From Nocardiopsis sp. ATB16-24 (GTDB lineage: Bacteria > Actinomycetota > Actinomycetes > Streptosporangiales > Streptosporangiaceae), in contig NZ_JASCXJ010000021.1 in the NCBI RefSeq assembly GCF_030271535.1, positions 1-64,000 of the forward strand: 64,000 bases of DNA. The letters run 5' to 3'. The notes beneath the pieces are model-generated. The model worked only from the letters and a program-made list of their open reading frames with translations. It was not told where the DNA came from and searched no databases. The position numbers were made by a program, and so were the translations under genes. How positions within the stretch are numbered: the stretch's first letter is position 1; each line of letters starts with the position of its first letter. Below are positions 8,881-16,887 of this stretch, piece after piece.

Positions 8881-10338
8881 ATGACCATCGTGCCGGAAAC
8901 CACACCGGAGGAACTCGACTCCGTCCTGGAACGAGCGGCGGCGGCGGCCCCGCTCCTGGCCGCCCTCGCCCCGGCCGAGCGTGCCCGCATGCTACGGGCC
9001 GTGGCCGACGCCCTGGACGCCGCCGCGGACGACCTCGTACCGATCGCGATGGAGGAGGCGCACTACCCCGAGGCGCGTTGCCGTGGAGAGTTGGGCCGCA
9101 CCACCTTCCAACTGCGCCTGTTCGCCGAGACGGTGGAGGACGGTTCCTACCTGGAGGTCGCCGTGGACCCGGCCGATCCCGCGTGGGGGACGCCGCGTCC
9201 GGACGTGCGCCGACTGCTGGTCCCGCTCGGGCCGGTGGTGGTCTTCGGCGCGAGCAATTTCCCGTTCGCCTTCGCCACGGCGGGAGGCGACACCGCCTCC
9301 GCGTTGGCCGCCGGCTGTCCCGTCGTGGTCAAGGCCCACCCCGGGCACCCTCGTCTGGCCAGGCGTACCGCCGAGGTCATGAGCACCGCACTCGCCGACG
9401 CGGGGGCGCCCGAGGCGACCTTCGCCCTGGTGGAGGGGGTGGAGGCCGGCAAGAGGGCGGTCACCCATCCGCTCACCCGGGCCGTCGGCTTCACCGGTTC
9501 CATCCCCGGTGGCCGGGCGCTGTTCGACCTCGCCGTCTCGCGTCCGGATCCCATTCCCTTCTACGGGGAGATGGGGAGCGTGAACCCGGTGTTCGTCACC
9601 CGGCGGGCGGCAGCGGCACGGGGTGAGGAGATCCTCCAGGGGTACGCCGATTCGGCGAACATGGGCGCGGGACAGTTCTGCACCAAACCCGGGGTGCTGT
9701 TCCTGCCCGAGGAGATCGAACTCGACGCTCTGATCGAGGACTTCTCCGGGCGGGCCGCCGCCCCCCTGCTCAACGAGCGCGTCGCCGAGGGCTTCGTGCG
9801 CGGGCTGGACGCTCTCACCGACCACCCGGCCACCGAGGTGCTGGTGCGGGGGAGAAGGGCCGGTGAGGACTGGACGCCCTCGCTGCTGCGCACGGACCTG
9901 GACTCCCTGCTGGAGCACGCCGACGCCCTCCTGGAGGAGTGCTTCGGCCCGTCGACCCTCGTGGTGACCTACGACGACGAGCGGCGGCTGCCGGCGGCGG
10001 CGGAGGCCCTCCGGGGACAGCTCACCGTCACCGTGCACGGTGAGGAGGAGGACGAGATCGCGCCCGCCCTGCTCGCGTTGGGCGCGTCCGTCGCCGGAAG
10101 GGTCGTCTGGAACGGCTGGCCCACCGGGGTGGCGGTCACCCACGCCATGACCCATGGCGGTCCCTATCCGGCGACCACCTCGGTGCTGCACACCTCCGTG
10201 GGCACCACCGCGATCCGACGCTTCCTGCGCCCGGTCACCTACCAGTCGGTCCCGCAGTCGCTGCTGCCCAGGGAACTGCGCGACGACAACCCGCTGAGCG
10301 TGCCGCGCCGGGTCAACGGCCAGGCGCCCTCGGCCTGA
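8881..10338 (+). CDS. NAD(P)+-dependent aldehyde dehydrogenase, 2-ketoglutarate-semialdehyde dehydrogenase type
   Basis: The 485-residue protein has the aldehyde dehydrogenase signature set: the FGASNFPFAFATAGGDT cofactor segment, catalytic Glu in FYGEMGSVNP and catalytic Cys in GAGQFCTKPG. The wording of these motifs fits the subgroup that oxidises 2,5-dioxovalerate to 2-oxoglutarate in pentose, uronate and hydroxyproline breakdown. No sugar-catabolic genes adjoin it, so the substrate is tentative. TGGAGG upstream gives a strong ribosome-binding site. It is divergent from the TetR gene. Confidence 0.88.
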   Translation: MTIVPETTPEELDSVLERAAAAAPLLAALAPAERARMLRAVADALDAAADDLVPIAMEEAHYPEARCRGELGRTTFQLRLFAETVEDGSYLEVAVDPADPAWGTPRPDVRRLLVPLGPVVVFGASNFPFAFATAGGDTASALAAGCPVVVKAHPGHPRLARRTAEVMSTALADAGAPEATFALVEGVEAGKRAVTHPLTRAVGFTGSIPGGRALFDLAVSRPDPIPFYGEMGSVNPVFVTRRAAAARGEEILQGYADSANMGAGQFCTKPGVLFLPEEIELDALIEDFSGRAAAPLLNERVAEGFVRGLDALTDHPATEVLVRGRRAGEDWTPSLLRTDLDSLLEHADALLEECFGPSTLVVTYDDERRLPAAAEALRGQLTVTVHGEEEDEIAPALLALGASVAGRVVWNGWPTGVAVTHAMTHGGPYPATTSVLHTSVGTTAIRRFLRPVTYQSVPQSLLPRELRDDNPLSVPRRVNGQAPSA

Positions 10339-10345
10339 CCGCCGT

Positions 10346-10385
10346 GGGGCCGGGCCGGCACGGAAGGAGTGCCCGGCCCGGCCCC
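10346..10385 (+). terminator. GC-rich hairpin between convergent genes
   Basis: A 16-bp stem with one bulged C (10346-10361 with 10369-10385) and a seven-base loop follows the aldehyde dehydrogenase stop codon. It can terminate transcription from both sides, since the capA-like gene ends at 10442 on the other strand. No T-run is present, as is common in high-GC actinomycetes. Confidence 0.7.
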
Positions 10386-10441
10386 GGTACCCGTGTCGGG
10401 CACGAGGTCGCCCCCGTGCCCGACGCCGTGAGACCCGGGTT

Positions 10442-11572
10442 CTACGGCACCTGGACGGGGGAGTCGGTCAGGGGAAGCCCGCACTCGGCGCGCATGTTCA
10501 GCCAGGTCTGCGCGGCCTCCTCGGCCGCCGCGCCCTCGTAGGGGACCGGGACACCGTCCTGGATCTGCGCGGGTGCCCAGTCGGCCTCGATCACGGCGCC
10601 CTGGTCGAAGGTGAGGGTGAGCACGCCCGTCTCGGCCGTGGGACCGTTGAAGTTGTAGAAGACGAAGTTGCTCAGCCCGTAGTGGACGTAGGCGTCACCC
10701 ATGAATCCGCCCGGGGAGAGCACGTGCGCGTGGCCGCCCACGACGGCGGCGGCGCCGGCGGCGATCAGCTCCTCGGCCAGGGTCGGTGCGTGCGGAAGCG
10801 GGCAGTGCGCGCCTTCCAGGCCCCAGTGCAGGAAGACCACGACGTTGTCGTGCTCGGCCGCGGCCTCGGAGACGGCCGTGAGCATCCGCTGCTTCATCTC
10901 GCCCTTGGTGGAGGCCATGCCGGGCTTGCCCTCGCCCGCCGTCCACTCGGCGATGAGATGGTCGTCCAACACGTCGGTGGCGCCGAACAGGGCGATGCTC
11001 TGGCCGTTGACCTCGGCCACGTGGGGCGCGTACGCCTCCTCGATGTCGCGTCCGGCGCCGACCAGGTGGACGGCAGAGGCCTCTCCGTTCTCCAGGGTGT
11101 CGATCAGCCCGTCCGCGCCGTAGTCCATGCCGTGGTTGTTGGCGACGGAGGCCACGTCCACCCCGGCGGCAGACAGGGCTTCCAGGGCGCTGGTGGGCGC
11201 GCGGAACAGGTACTCCTTGCCGGGGGCGGGGGTGCCGCCCTCGGTGATGGCGGTCTCCAGGTTCACCATGGCCAGGTCGGCGGCCGAGAGCTGTTCGGCG
11301 ATCGGGGCGAGGGCGCTCTGGGGGTCGTTCAGGCGCGGTTCGAGCATGCCCTCGAACATCACGTCGCCTCCGAAGGCGACGGTGAAGGGCTCACCGGCCG
11401 GTTCGGGCTCCGTGCTGGGGGAGGGAGAGGTGACGGTCTCCTCGGCGGGATCGACGACACCCTCGTTCGCAGACGGGGTGTCGTCGCTCGCGGAACAGGC
11501 CGTGAGTAGAAGCGCCAGGACTGCGGCGCCGACGGGAAGCGCCGCGAAGGGGCGCGGGGACACGGGGTGCAT
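10442..11572 (-). CDS. CapA-family metallophosphatase-fold lipoprotein
   Basis: A 376-residue secreted lipoprotein: basic N-terminus, hydrophobic core and lipobox LLTAC with lipidated Cys near residue 25. The mature part follows the CapA/PgsA pattern, with FGGDVMFEG, VNLETAITEGG, VANNHGMDYG, FLHWGLEG and GGHAHVLSPGG in order, all metal-ligand loops of the calcineurin-like fold. CapA proteins act in poly-gamma-glutamate capsule synthesis, but isolated actinobacterial copies have no proven role. No other cap genes are near. GGAG upstream supports the ATG at 11572. Confidence 0.87.
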   Translation of the reverse strand: MHPVSPRPFAALPVGAAVLALLLTACSASDDTPSANEGVVDPAEETVTSPSPSTEPEPAGEPFTVAFGGDVMFEGMLEPRLNDPQSALAPIAEQLSAADLAMVNLETAITEGGTPAPGKEYLFRAPTSALEALSAAGVDVASVANNHGMDYGADGLIDTLENGEASAVHLVGAGRDIEEAYAPHVAEVNGQSIALFGATDVLDDHLIAEWTAGEGKPGMASTKGEMKQRMLTAVSEAAAEHDNVVVFLHWGLEGAHCPLPHAPTLAEELIAAGAAAVVGGHAHVLSPGGFMGDAYVHYGLSNFVFYNFNGPTAETGVLTLTFDQGAVIEADWAPAQIQDGVPVPYEGAAAEEAAQTWLNMRAECGLPLTDSPVQVP

Positions 11573-12549
11573 GCATGCTCCAGTGGGGCGGGGGAAACGG
11601 GGGCATGTCCTCGGTTGAGGACGCACGTCACACGTTTCCGGTTGGCCTTCGTGACCGGATGGATGCCGGACGGCATCCCGACCCGTCACCGGAACGGTCA
11701 CGGGTGTGCGCGGTGGTGCCGGAGGTCAGGGCATCACCGGGGTGTTGACGGGGCCTGCCTGTGTCCCCCGCCGGTTCCAGCGTACGCGCACATGACCAGC
11801 GCTTTTGCAGCCCTTGGTGAAGTCGGTGGGGTGTGCGGTGTGAGCGAATCCCCGTGGCGTGGGGATTCTCCGTCCTCGGGGCGTACGAGATTCGGGGTGT
11901 GGTCGCCGGCGTTCTCCGATCGGGGTCGCCTTCGGGACGGATTCGGTGAGGCCGCCCCAGGAGGGGAGGACGGGAGAGGGGCAGGACCTTCCGGTCATAT
12001 TCGTATTTTCTTGGCAATTTTTAGAGAATCTCGCATCTTTGGACTTTCTTGGGCAAGGTGAATCGAGGTGATGGGTTTGGGGTTCTCACGTCGACCCGTG
12101 GAACTAATCTACGAAGTTGTTTAGAGGACAGGTTCTGTAGGCGCCGCAAAAAAATTCTCCCGGAGATAGAGCTCTACGTGCTCACTTATTCACTCTAGGT
12201 GATTCTTGGTGGTGCCTCTGAACTGCTCTCACTACAGTTTGCTTGAAATCCACTACTCTGAGTACTTGCATTCGCGAAGCGTATTTTCTGAAAGTGGTCG
12301 CGGGATCCTGGCGACTTGCTAGCGTTTCGGTCCGTTGGTGTTCCGGCGAAGCGCATTCCACGCAGAACCGCGACTCCACATACGCGGGTCACCCCGCCGT
12401 CACGCCTTTTCACGCTGTGACGGACCCGCCCGCCGTGGTCCACGGGACCGAATCACGCCACGCGACGACGCGGGGCCCGGTTCCCCACGGTGCAGCGCCA
12501 CAACCGGCGCGATCCCCGAGCCTCCTCTGTGAAAGGGTCACATCCGCAC
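11573..12549. other. Long non-coding gap with AT-rich leader before the chaplin gene
   Basis: This 977-bp gap is divergent between the capA-like and chaplin genes. It holds an isolated hairpin (11846-11868) and an unusually AT-rich tract from about 11990 to 12330, with runs such as TATTTTCTTGGCAATTTTTAG and seven consecutive A residues near 12150. Short open frames on the minus strand (12182-12443) have no convincing ribosome-binding site or protein-like composition. I read it as a long regulated promoter and leader for the chaplin gene. Confidence 0.5.
11846..11868. other. Isolated perfect hairpin GAATCCCC-N7-GGGGATTC
   Basis: An 8-bp perfect stem with loop GTGGCGT stands alone in the long gap before the chaplin gene. 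It resembles a single CRISPR-type hairpin, but no second copy with spacer spacing exists nearby and no cas gene is present. It could be a regulatory RNA structure or protein site. Confidence 0.4.
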
Positions 12550-13596
12550 ATGCGCAACACACTCCGTCACTCCTTCGCCACCGTCATGACGGCCGGGCTG
12601 GTCCTCGCCCCCGTCACGGCCTTCGCCGACGCGACCACCGACGGCTCCGGCGGGATCGGCAGCGGCAACCAGGTCGTGGTGCCCGTGGACATCGAGGCCG
12701 GCCTGTGCGGCAACTCGCTCGCCGTCCTCGGCATCTCCAAGGCCACGTGCACGCAGGTCTCGGAGGTCCTCTACGAGGCCAGCGGTAAGGGCGGTGCCTC
12801 CACCGACGGTTCCGGTGGTGTGGCCAGCGGCAACCAGATCATCGTGCCGGTCGACGCCGCCATCGACGCCTGCGGCAACGCCACCTCCGTCGGGGGTGTC
12901 TCCGAGGCGGAGTGCATCGAGGTCGTGGAGGTCCTGGAGGAGGAGAGCGCCGACGCTCCCAGGACCACGACCGACGGTTCCGGTGGTGTGGCCAGTGGCA
13001 ACCAGATCATCGTGCCGGTCGACGCCGCCATCAACGTCTGCGGCAACTCGGTGGCGATCCTGGGCGGCTCCACCTCCAAGTGCACCACCATCGTCAACAT
13101 CATCCAGGCCTCCCCCGAGAACGAGGGCGCCGTCTCCACCGACGGTTCCGGTGGTGTGGCCAGCGGCAACCAGGTCGTGGTCCCGGTCGACGCGGCCGTC
13201 GACATCTGCGGCAACGCCGTGTCCGTGCTCGGTCTGGCCGAGTCCTCCTGCATGGAGGTCATCTCCGAGGGTGAAAAGCCCGAGGAGCCCGGGGAGGACA
13301 AGCCCGGTAAGCCCGAGGAGCCCGGTGACGACAAGCCGGGCAAGCCCGAGGAGCCCGGTGACGAGGAGCCCGGTAAGCCCGAGGAGCCCCGCGAGGAGGA
13401 GAAGGACGAGGACGACTCCAGCACCGGGGACGACAAGCCCGCCCCCAAGCCGCAGGCCGGTGAGGAACTCGCCGTGACCGGTGGCGCCCTGGCCGGACTG
13501 GTCGCCGCCGGCGTGGCCGCCGTCGGTGCCGGCGGTGCGGGCCTGTACTTCGCCCGCAGGCGCAAGGCCGCCGCGTCGGTGGGCGAGGAGGAGTAG
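12550..13596 (+). CDS. Multi-domain chaplin-like wall-anchored surface protein
   Basis: The 348-residue protein has a signal peptide ending near AFA (residue 26), then four repeats of about 57 residues, each with T-DGSGG-ASGNQ-VVPVD followed by a CGN...C cysteine pair, the hallmark of chaplin domains. An acidic Pro/Glu/Lys-Pro repeat region follows, then a sortase signal LAVTG, a hydrophobic helix and RRRK. Chaplins assemble into amyloid-like fibrils that make aerial hyphae hydrophobic; the LAXTG form is sortase-anchored. Classical long chaplins have two domains, so four is a large version. A GTG at 12529 is an alternative start. Confidence 0.85.
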   Translation: MRNTLRHSFATVMTAGLVLAPVTAFADATTDGSGGIGSGNQVVVPVDIEAGLCGNSLAVLGISKATCTQVSEVLYEASGKGGASTDGSGGVASGNQIIVPVDAAIDACGNATSVGGVSEAECIEVVEVLEEESADAPRTTTDGSGGVASGNQIIVPVDAAINVCGNSVAILGGSTSKCTTIVNIIQASPENEGAVSTDGSGGVASGNQVVVPVDAAVDICGNAVSVLGLAESSCMEVISEGEKPEEPGEDKPGKPEEPGDDKPGKPEEPGDEEPGKPEEPREEEKDEDDSSTGDDKPAPKPQAGEELAVTGGALAGLVAAGVAAVGAGGAGLYFARRRKAAASVGEEE

Positions 13597-13621
13597 GCCG
13601 CTCGGCGTCGGGCTCCCCTCA

Positions 13622-13670
13622 CGCGCACACGGGGTCGTCGGTCACCGGCGGCCCCGGTCGCGTGTGCGCG
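13622..13670 (+). terminator. Hairpin terminator after the chaplin gene
   Basis: CGCGCACAC (13622-13630) pairs with GTGTGCGCG (13662-13670), with an inner GGGG/CCCC pair adding to the stem. It lies 26 bases after the chaplin stop codon and before the SURF1 gene. Confidence 0.6.
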
Positions 13671-13715
13671 AGGGGCGGTGCAAGGTGGCCGGGAGAATCT
13701 CATAACCTCGAAGAC

Positions 13716-14564
13716 GTGCTCAAAGTCCTGTTCTCACGACGCATGCTGGCCTTCCACGCGCTGGTGCTGGTGATCGTGCCCAGCTTCATCTGGTTGGGCT
13801 TTTGGCAGCTGGAGCGATGGGAGACGCGTAGAGACTCGGTCCAGTTGCAACAGGACAACCTCGCCGCGGATCCCGTGCCGGTCGCCGAACTGACCGGGGT
13901 GGGCCAGGACGTCGACCCTGCGGACCGGTGGCGCACCGTAGAGACCGCGGGCACCTGGGACACCGAACACGAGTTCGTGTTGCGCAACCGGGACGGATCC
14001 GGTGGTGTGGGCTTCCACGTGATGACGCCCCTGGTCACCGAGGAGGGGCCCGCGATCCTGGTCAACCGTGGGTGGGTCCCGCGCGGGGAGACCGCGCTCG
14101 ACCCGCCGGAGGTACCGCCCGCGCCCGAGGGCACCGTGGAGATCGCCGGACGTCTACAGCACTCCGAGACGGAGGCCAACAGCGGACTGCGCAACCGCGA
14201 CGACCTGCCCGAGGGGCAGCTCATGATGGTGGACGTGCCCATGATCGCGGAGGACCTGCCGTATCCCGTCTACGGCGGATACGTCGAACTCACCTCACAA
14301 GATCCGGTTCCCGACCCCGCGCCCGAGCGGATCGCGGTGCATGAGCTGGATCTGGGCATGAGCCTGTCCTACGCCGTGCAGTGGTGGGTGTTCACCCTCG
14401 TGGCCATCGGAGGGTGGATCTTCCTCATGCGGCGTGAGGTCGAGGACGCCCGCAAGGCCCAGGCGAAAGAACCGGGGGAGCCGGCGCGGACCTCGACGGA
14501 CGGGGAGGGGACGGACGCCGAGGCGCAGCGGCCCACGGACGCCGGGAAGACCGTCTCGTCCTGA
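13716..14564 (+). CDS. SURF1 family cytochrome oxidase assembly protein (copy 1)
   Basis: The 282-residue protein has an N-terminal membrane helix (about residues 11-29, ending WLGFWQLERWE), a periplasmic beta-rich domain with the SURF1 motif VNRGWVPRG, and a second helix near residue 210-230 (YAVQWWVFTLVAIGGW). The tail is hydrophilic. SURF1 (Shy1) helps insert haem a into cytochrome c oxidase subunit I. GTG at 13716 is chosen because the family typically starts a few residues before SRRML. A paralogue lies at 51729-52511; no other oxidase genes are in the window. Confidence 0.87.
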   Translation: MLKVLFSRRMLAFHALVLVIVPSFIWLGFWQLERWETRRDSVQLQQDNLAADPVPVAELTGVGQDVDPADRWRTVETAGTWDTEHEFVLRNRDGSGGVGFHVMTPLVTEEGPAILVNRGWVPRGETALDPPEVPPAPEGTVEIAGRLQHSETEANSGLRNRDDLPEGQLMMVDVPMIAEDLPYPVYGGYVELTSQDPVPDPAPERIAVHELDLGMSLSYAVQWWVFTLVAIGGWIFLMRREVEDARKAQAKEPGEPARTSTDGEGTDAEAQRPTDAGKTVSS

Positions 14565-14649
14565 CCGTCGTTCCGGCGGCTGTCCGGGGGCCGTTCTTCT
14601 GGAAGACTCGGCGCGAGTGCACATTCTCGACGGCGGTCCGGAGGCGGCC

Positions 14650-15489
14650 ATGTACGACGATGACGGTTATCCGGCCCCTGGCCGGGTCGAGCGCCGCGTG
14701 GCGGGAGCGGGGGAGAGCGCCCGTGCCGGGCGCCTGTGGTGGGACGGCGCGGCCGACGCCTACCAGGCCGAGCACGGGGACTTCCTCGGTGACGCCGACT
14801 TCGTGTGGTGCCCTGAGGGGCTGACCGAGGCCGAGGCCCGGCTGCTGGGCGAGCCCGGGGGACTGCGGGACCGCCGGATCCTGGAGGTGGGCTGCGGCGC
14901 CGGCCAGTGCGGTCGGTGGCTGCGGGCCCAGGGGGTGCGCGAGGTGGTGGCCTTCGACCTGTCCTACCGCCAGTTGCAGCACGCACGCCGGATCGACCAG
15001 GAGACAGGGCACACACTGACGACGGTGCAGGCCGACGCGCAGCGACTGCCGTTCGCCGACGCCTCCTTCGACGTGGTCTTCTCCTCCTTCGGCGCCTTTC
15101 CCTTCGTGCCCTCGGCGGACGGGGCCCTGGCCGAGTCCGCCCGGGTGCTGCGGCCGGGCGGGCGGCTGGTGTTCTCGGTGACGCACCCGATCCGGTGGAG
15201 TTTTCCCGAGGATCCCAGCGAGCGTGGGTTCACCGTGCGCCACTCCTACTTCGACCGCCGCGCCTACGTGGAGGAGGACGAGGAGGGCAACGCGATCTAC
15301 GTGGAGCACCACCACACGGTGGGCGACTGGATTCGCGGGATCGCCCGCGCCGGACTCGTTCTGCGCGACATGGTCGAGCCGGAGTGGCCCGAGGGTCTGG
15401 ACAGGGTGTGGGGCGGTTGGGGTCCGGTGCGCGGACGGATGATCCCCGGCACCGCGATCTTCTCCGCCGACAAGCGGTCGGACCGGTGA
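14650..15489 (+). CDS. Class I SAM-dependent methyltransferase
   Basis: A 279-residue soluble enzyme with SAM motif I LEVGCGAGQCGRWL (about residue 78-91), motif II region VVAFDLSYRQL, motif IV-like FDVVFSSFGAFPFV and RVLRPGGRLVFSV. It belongs to the Methyltransf_11/25 group common in mycobacteria and actinomycetes, and its substrate is unknown. GGAGG six bases upstream fixes the ATG at 14650. It ends 16 bases from convergent kptA. Confidence 0.85.
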   Translation: MYDDDGYPAPGRVERRVAGAGESARAGRLWWDGAADAYQAEHGDFLGDADFVWCPEGLTEAEARLLGEPGGLRDRRILEVGCGAGQCGRWLRAQGVREVVAFDLSYRQLQHARRIDQETGHTLTTVQADAQRLPFADASFDVVFSSFGAFPFVPSADGALAESARVLRPGGRLVFSVTHPIRWSFPEDPSERGFTVRHSYFDRRAYVEEDEEGNAIYVEHHHTVGDWIRGIARAGLVLRDMVEPEWPEGLDRVWGGWGPVRGRMIPGTAIFSADKRSDR

Positions 15490-15505
15490 CACCGTCCGCG
15501 GCGTG

Positions 15506-16060
15506 TCAGGAAGGGACCGCTGCGGTGAGGTACTCCGCCGGTACGGCGGCGACCAGCCACACCCCGTTGCCGGTCACGCGGAAGACATGACCCTCGTCGT
15601 GCATGCGTGCGGCGGTGACCGAGAGCACCACCGGTTCTCCGCGCCGGGCGCCCACCCTCCGGGCGGTCCCCGGGTCGGGTGACAGGTGCACGTCGTGGCG
15701 CCGCATCGGACGCAGTCCCTCGCCCATGATCGCGGGCAGGAAGCGGCCCACGGTTCCGTGGTAGAGGAGCGTGGGAGGGGTGCGGGGTTCGAGCCCCAGT
15801 TCCACCCGTACCGAATGGCCCTGCCAGGCGCGTATGCGTGTGCCGTCCGGGATGAGGACGAAACGCCCCTTGTCGTCGCCCTCGACGACCTCCCACAGGT
15901 CGGCGCGGCTCAGACGCGGGCCGGCCCGGCGGCAGCCCGAGAGGAGCGCGTCCACCTCCGCCCACCCCTGCGGGTCGAGCCGTATCCCCACGCTGTCCGG
16001 CGCGTGACGGAGCACGCGTGCCAGGAACCTGGAGGCGCGTACGAGTTCCTTCCGGTTCAT
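15506..16060 (-). CDS. kptA: RNA 2'-phosphotransferase KptA/Tpt1
   Basis: KptA moves a 2'-phosphate from RNA to NAD+, giving ADP-ribose 1'',2''-cyclic phosphate and nicotinamide. The 184-residue protein matches the family from end to end: N-terminal RASRFLARVLRHAP (with the conserved Arg and His), GWAEVDALL, KGRFVL, the HGT motif in LLYHGTVGRFLPAI, and the RRHDVHLS and VLSV segments. In eukaryotes it completes tRNA splicing, but bacteria lack that pathway and the natural substrate is unresolved; repair of 2'-phosphorylated RNA has been proposed. No RNA ligase gene is adjacent. Confidence 0.9.
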   Translation of the reverse strand: MNRKELVRASRFLARVLRHAPDSVGIRLDPQGWAEVDALLSGCRRAGPRLSRADLWEVVEGDDKGRFVLIPDGTRIRAWQGHSVRVELGLEPRTPPTLLYHGTVGRFLPAIMGEGLRPMRRHDVHLSPDPGTARRVGARRGEPVVLSVTAARMHDEGHVFRVTGNGVWLVAAVPAEYLTAAVPS

Positions 16061-16149
16061 GTGTTCATGATCTCGCGGCCGGGACCGACGTACCAGAGAA
16101 CTTCGGGCTCCCGTGGTCCCGGCGACCGCCCGATCGGTGACGGTGCCCG

Positions 16150-16794
16150 TCAGCAGTCGTCGTCCGTCGCCGGTGAGCGGCGGGCGGACTCGTCGAACTG
16201 CGCGAGTCTGCGCATGACGGCCAGGAGGGTGTCCCCCAGAACGGTGCGCACGACGGCACTCTCCAGGATCTCGTCCGTCTCGGTGATCTCCTCCAGGGAG
16301 TCGAGGTCCACCCGGGCGACGCTCTCCACGGCGGCGGCGTAGTCGTCGAGAGCGGTGTCGTCCACGGGATGTCCCGCACGTCTGAAGGCGGCGATCACCT
16401 CCGCCAGGTCGGCGAAGGGGCGTGCCTCGGCGGGGACCCGCCAGTTCCGGCGTTCGACCAGGGCTCTCACACGTTCCGTGTCGACCTCCTCGGCCTGGAC
16501 GTCGACGTCACCGGACGCCGTGGGAGTGAGGTCTCGAAGGGTGCGCCCGAGCAGCTGGTGGGTGGTGGGTTCGGGGGAGTCCACCTTGTCCAGGACCTCG
16601 CGGACGGCGGCGATGGACAGCCCTCCGACGTCGGTCAGCGCACGGACCAGACGTAGCCGACGCAGGTGGTGCTCGCCGTATCTGGCCTGGGTGCGGCCGG
16701 TGCGCTCGCCCCGGGGGAGCAGACCCTCCCGTAGGTAGTACTTGATCGTCGGTACCGGGGTTCCGGACCGCTCGCTCAGTTGGGCCATGCGCAT
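16150..16794 (-). CDS. MerR family transcriptional regulator
   Basis: The 214-residue protein opens with a MerR winged helix: MRMAQLSERSGTPVPTIKYY and LREGLLPRGERTGRTQARY, then a dimerisation helix. The C-terminal 110 residues are helical with no metal-binding cysteine cluster, so an organic ligand or protein partner is more likely than a metal. It is divergent from a polytopic membrane protein gene at 16888, and two tandem TGGATA-N7-TATCCA dyads sit between them, a strong hint that this regulator binds there and controls both. Confidence 0.87.
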   Translation of the reverse strand: MRMAQLSERSGTPVPTIKYYLREGLLPRGERTGRTQARYGEHHLRRLRLVRALTDVGGLSIAAVREVLDKVDSPEPTTHQLLGRTLRDLTPTASGDVDVQAEEVDTERVRALVERRNWRVPAEARPFADLAEVIAAFRRAGHPVDDTALDDYAAAVESVARVDLDSLEEITETDEILESAVVRTVLGDTLLAVMRRLAQFDESARRSPATDDDC

Positions 16795-16833
16795 GGGGCC
16801 GTCCTCTCTCGGTGGTGCCGGATCCTCTTGTCT

Positions 16834-16874
16834 TGGATAGTAGCGGTATCCATAATGGATAGCTCAACTATCCA
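16834..16874. promoter_or_regulatory. Two tandem dyad operators for the MerR regulator
   Basis: TGGATA-N7-TATCCA occurs twice, at 16834-16852 and 16856-16874, exactly 22 bp apart (two helical turns). The inner half-sites also make a perfect TATCCAT-A-ATGGATA palindrome (16847-16861). The array fills the 93-bp divergent promoter between the MerR gene and the membrane protein gene. Confidence 0.75.
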
Positions 16875-16887
16875 AAAGAGGTCTCGC

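Noticed and set aside
11846-11868. CRISPR-like repeat hairpin
   Set aside because: Only one copy exists, there is no repeat-spacer pattern and no cas gene in the window.
12182-12443. Two overlapping short minus-strand frames in the AT-rich leader
   Set aside because: No ribosome-binding sites, no protein-like pattern and they overlap each other in different frames.
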